A stretch of DNA of 64,000 bases, from contig NZ_VLKR01000013.1 of assembly GCF_007830445.1 (NCBI RefSeq), positions 62,001 to 126,000 on the forward strand, given 5' to 3'. This DNA is from Sphingobacterium siyangense (GTDB taxonomy: Bacteria; Bacteroidota; Bacteroidia; Sphingobacteriales; Sphingobacteriaceae). Shown piece by piece: positions 63,574 through 64,000 of the stretch. The stretch's first letter is position 1; each line of letters opens with the position of its first letter. Under the pieces are notes generated by a model that saw only the letters and a list, made by a program, of their open reading frames with translations, searched no databases and was not told the DNA's origin. Position numbers and translations under genes: made by a program.

Positions 63574-64000
63574 TTAGGTTTGGCTTGTGTCTTTGAATAA
63601 AGATAATCGTCCAACCATTATAAACATCAACAGTCCGAAACAGGCAAAAATACCATAGGAATAGCGTAGGCTAAAGACTTCAGCAATATACCCAATTAAA
63701 GGTGGTCCCATTAAAAAGCCCAAGTAGCTAATGCTTGAAACCATGGCCAAAGCCACTCCAGAGGGCACATTTTTGTTCTGTCCGGCAATACTGTAGATGG
63801 AGGGGACATTGCAAGCTACACCGATACCGACCAACATAAAAGCTAGGGTACAGATGATAAATTCGGGAAAAATAACCGATGTCATCATCCCGATGAACAT
63901 CAGTAGGCCACTGTACTGCAGGGTCCTTTTTCGGCCCAATTTCCGAATGACAGCATCACCAACAAAGCGCCCAGTAGCCATCATGATCATAAATGAAGCG
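63574..64000 (-). CDS. MFS transporter, C-terminal part (cut by the window edge)
   Basis: The frame is open to the right edge, so the gene starts outside. The visible 142 residues are hydrophobic, with TGRFVGDAVIRKLGRKRTLQ (a motif-A-like loop between helices), LVGIGVACNVPSIYSIAG and SYLGFLMGPPLIGYIAE, typical of the second half of a major-facilitator sugar/drug transporter. The substrate cannot be told. Confidence 0.8.
   Translation of the reverse strand, partial: ASFMIMMATGRFVGDAVIRKLGRKRTLQYSGLLMFIGMMTSVIFPEFIICTLAFMLVGIGVACNVPSIYSIAGQNKNVPSGVALAMVSSISYLGFLMGPPLIGYIAEVFSLRYSYGIFACFGLLMFIMVGRLSLFKDTSQT

Overview
The window looks like a piece of a Bacteroidota chromosome, most likely Sphingobacteriaceae (Sphingobacterium-like). 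It has low GC, almost no Shine-Dalgarno sequences, several TAnnTTTG promoter elements close to start codons, and lineage-typical genes (gldH, a RicT homologue with a Cys-rich N-terminus, DUF3078, DUF6952, a TolB/S41 tricorn-like protease, a futalosine-pathway gene). It is ordinary core chromosome, with no insertion sequence, prophage, CRISPR array or defence island that I could see.

The most informative part is the middle. A 3.1-kb gene-free stretch lies between divergent nadA and nadB (about 22.5-25.6 kb). The + strand flips there, within about 50 bases near 25.24-25.29 kb, from A/C-rich to G/T-rich. A cluster of DnaA-box-like 9-mers follows at 25.23-25.59 kb, and two near-consensus parS sites lie 6 kb away between mnmG and an ABC-F gene. 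dnaA, dnaN, holB, scpA and mnmG all sit within 16 kb of the switch. I read this as the replication origin (oriC) with its ParB-loading region.

Layout. 0-2 kb: end of a sugar-acid/pectin-type locus (DUF4861 protein, KduD-like dehydrogenase). 2-9.2 kb, minus strand: secreted FGE-like protein and partner, nadD-gmk-yicC, CAP protein, two DedA proteins, dnaN. 9.4-15.2 kb, plus strand: holB-ricT, gldH-lpxK, three small Spy-like secreted proteins. 15.3-22.5 kb: dnaA, dxs, scpA, thiL, nadA. 22.5-25.6 kb: origin. 25.6-34.1 kb: nadB and gamma carbonic anhydrase, then Ig-like lipoprotein, mnmG, ABC-F and apaG on the minus strand. 34.2-44.6 kb, plus strand: RsmI-like methylase, hydrolase, Nif3/zinc-ribbon pair, tricorn-like protease, CPBP protease, cdsA. 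44.6-48.9 kb: anmK, gcvH, pdhB, mqnB. 49.2 kb: an 11-bp tandem/inverted repeat element. 49.5-55.6 kb: queD-folE and a cell-wall group (two glucosaminidases and an amidase). 55.6-60.1 kb: PIG-L deacetylase, two small membrane proteins and a sodium:solute symporter in one tight minus-strand operon. 60.7-62.0 kb: peroxiredoxin-thioredoxin-DUF6952. 62.3-62.7 kb: tRNA-Tyr and tRNA-Arg. The window ends in PAP2 and a partial MFS gene.

All motifs and counts were read by eye. No database search, structure prediction or genome-wide count was run.
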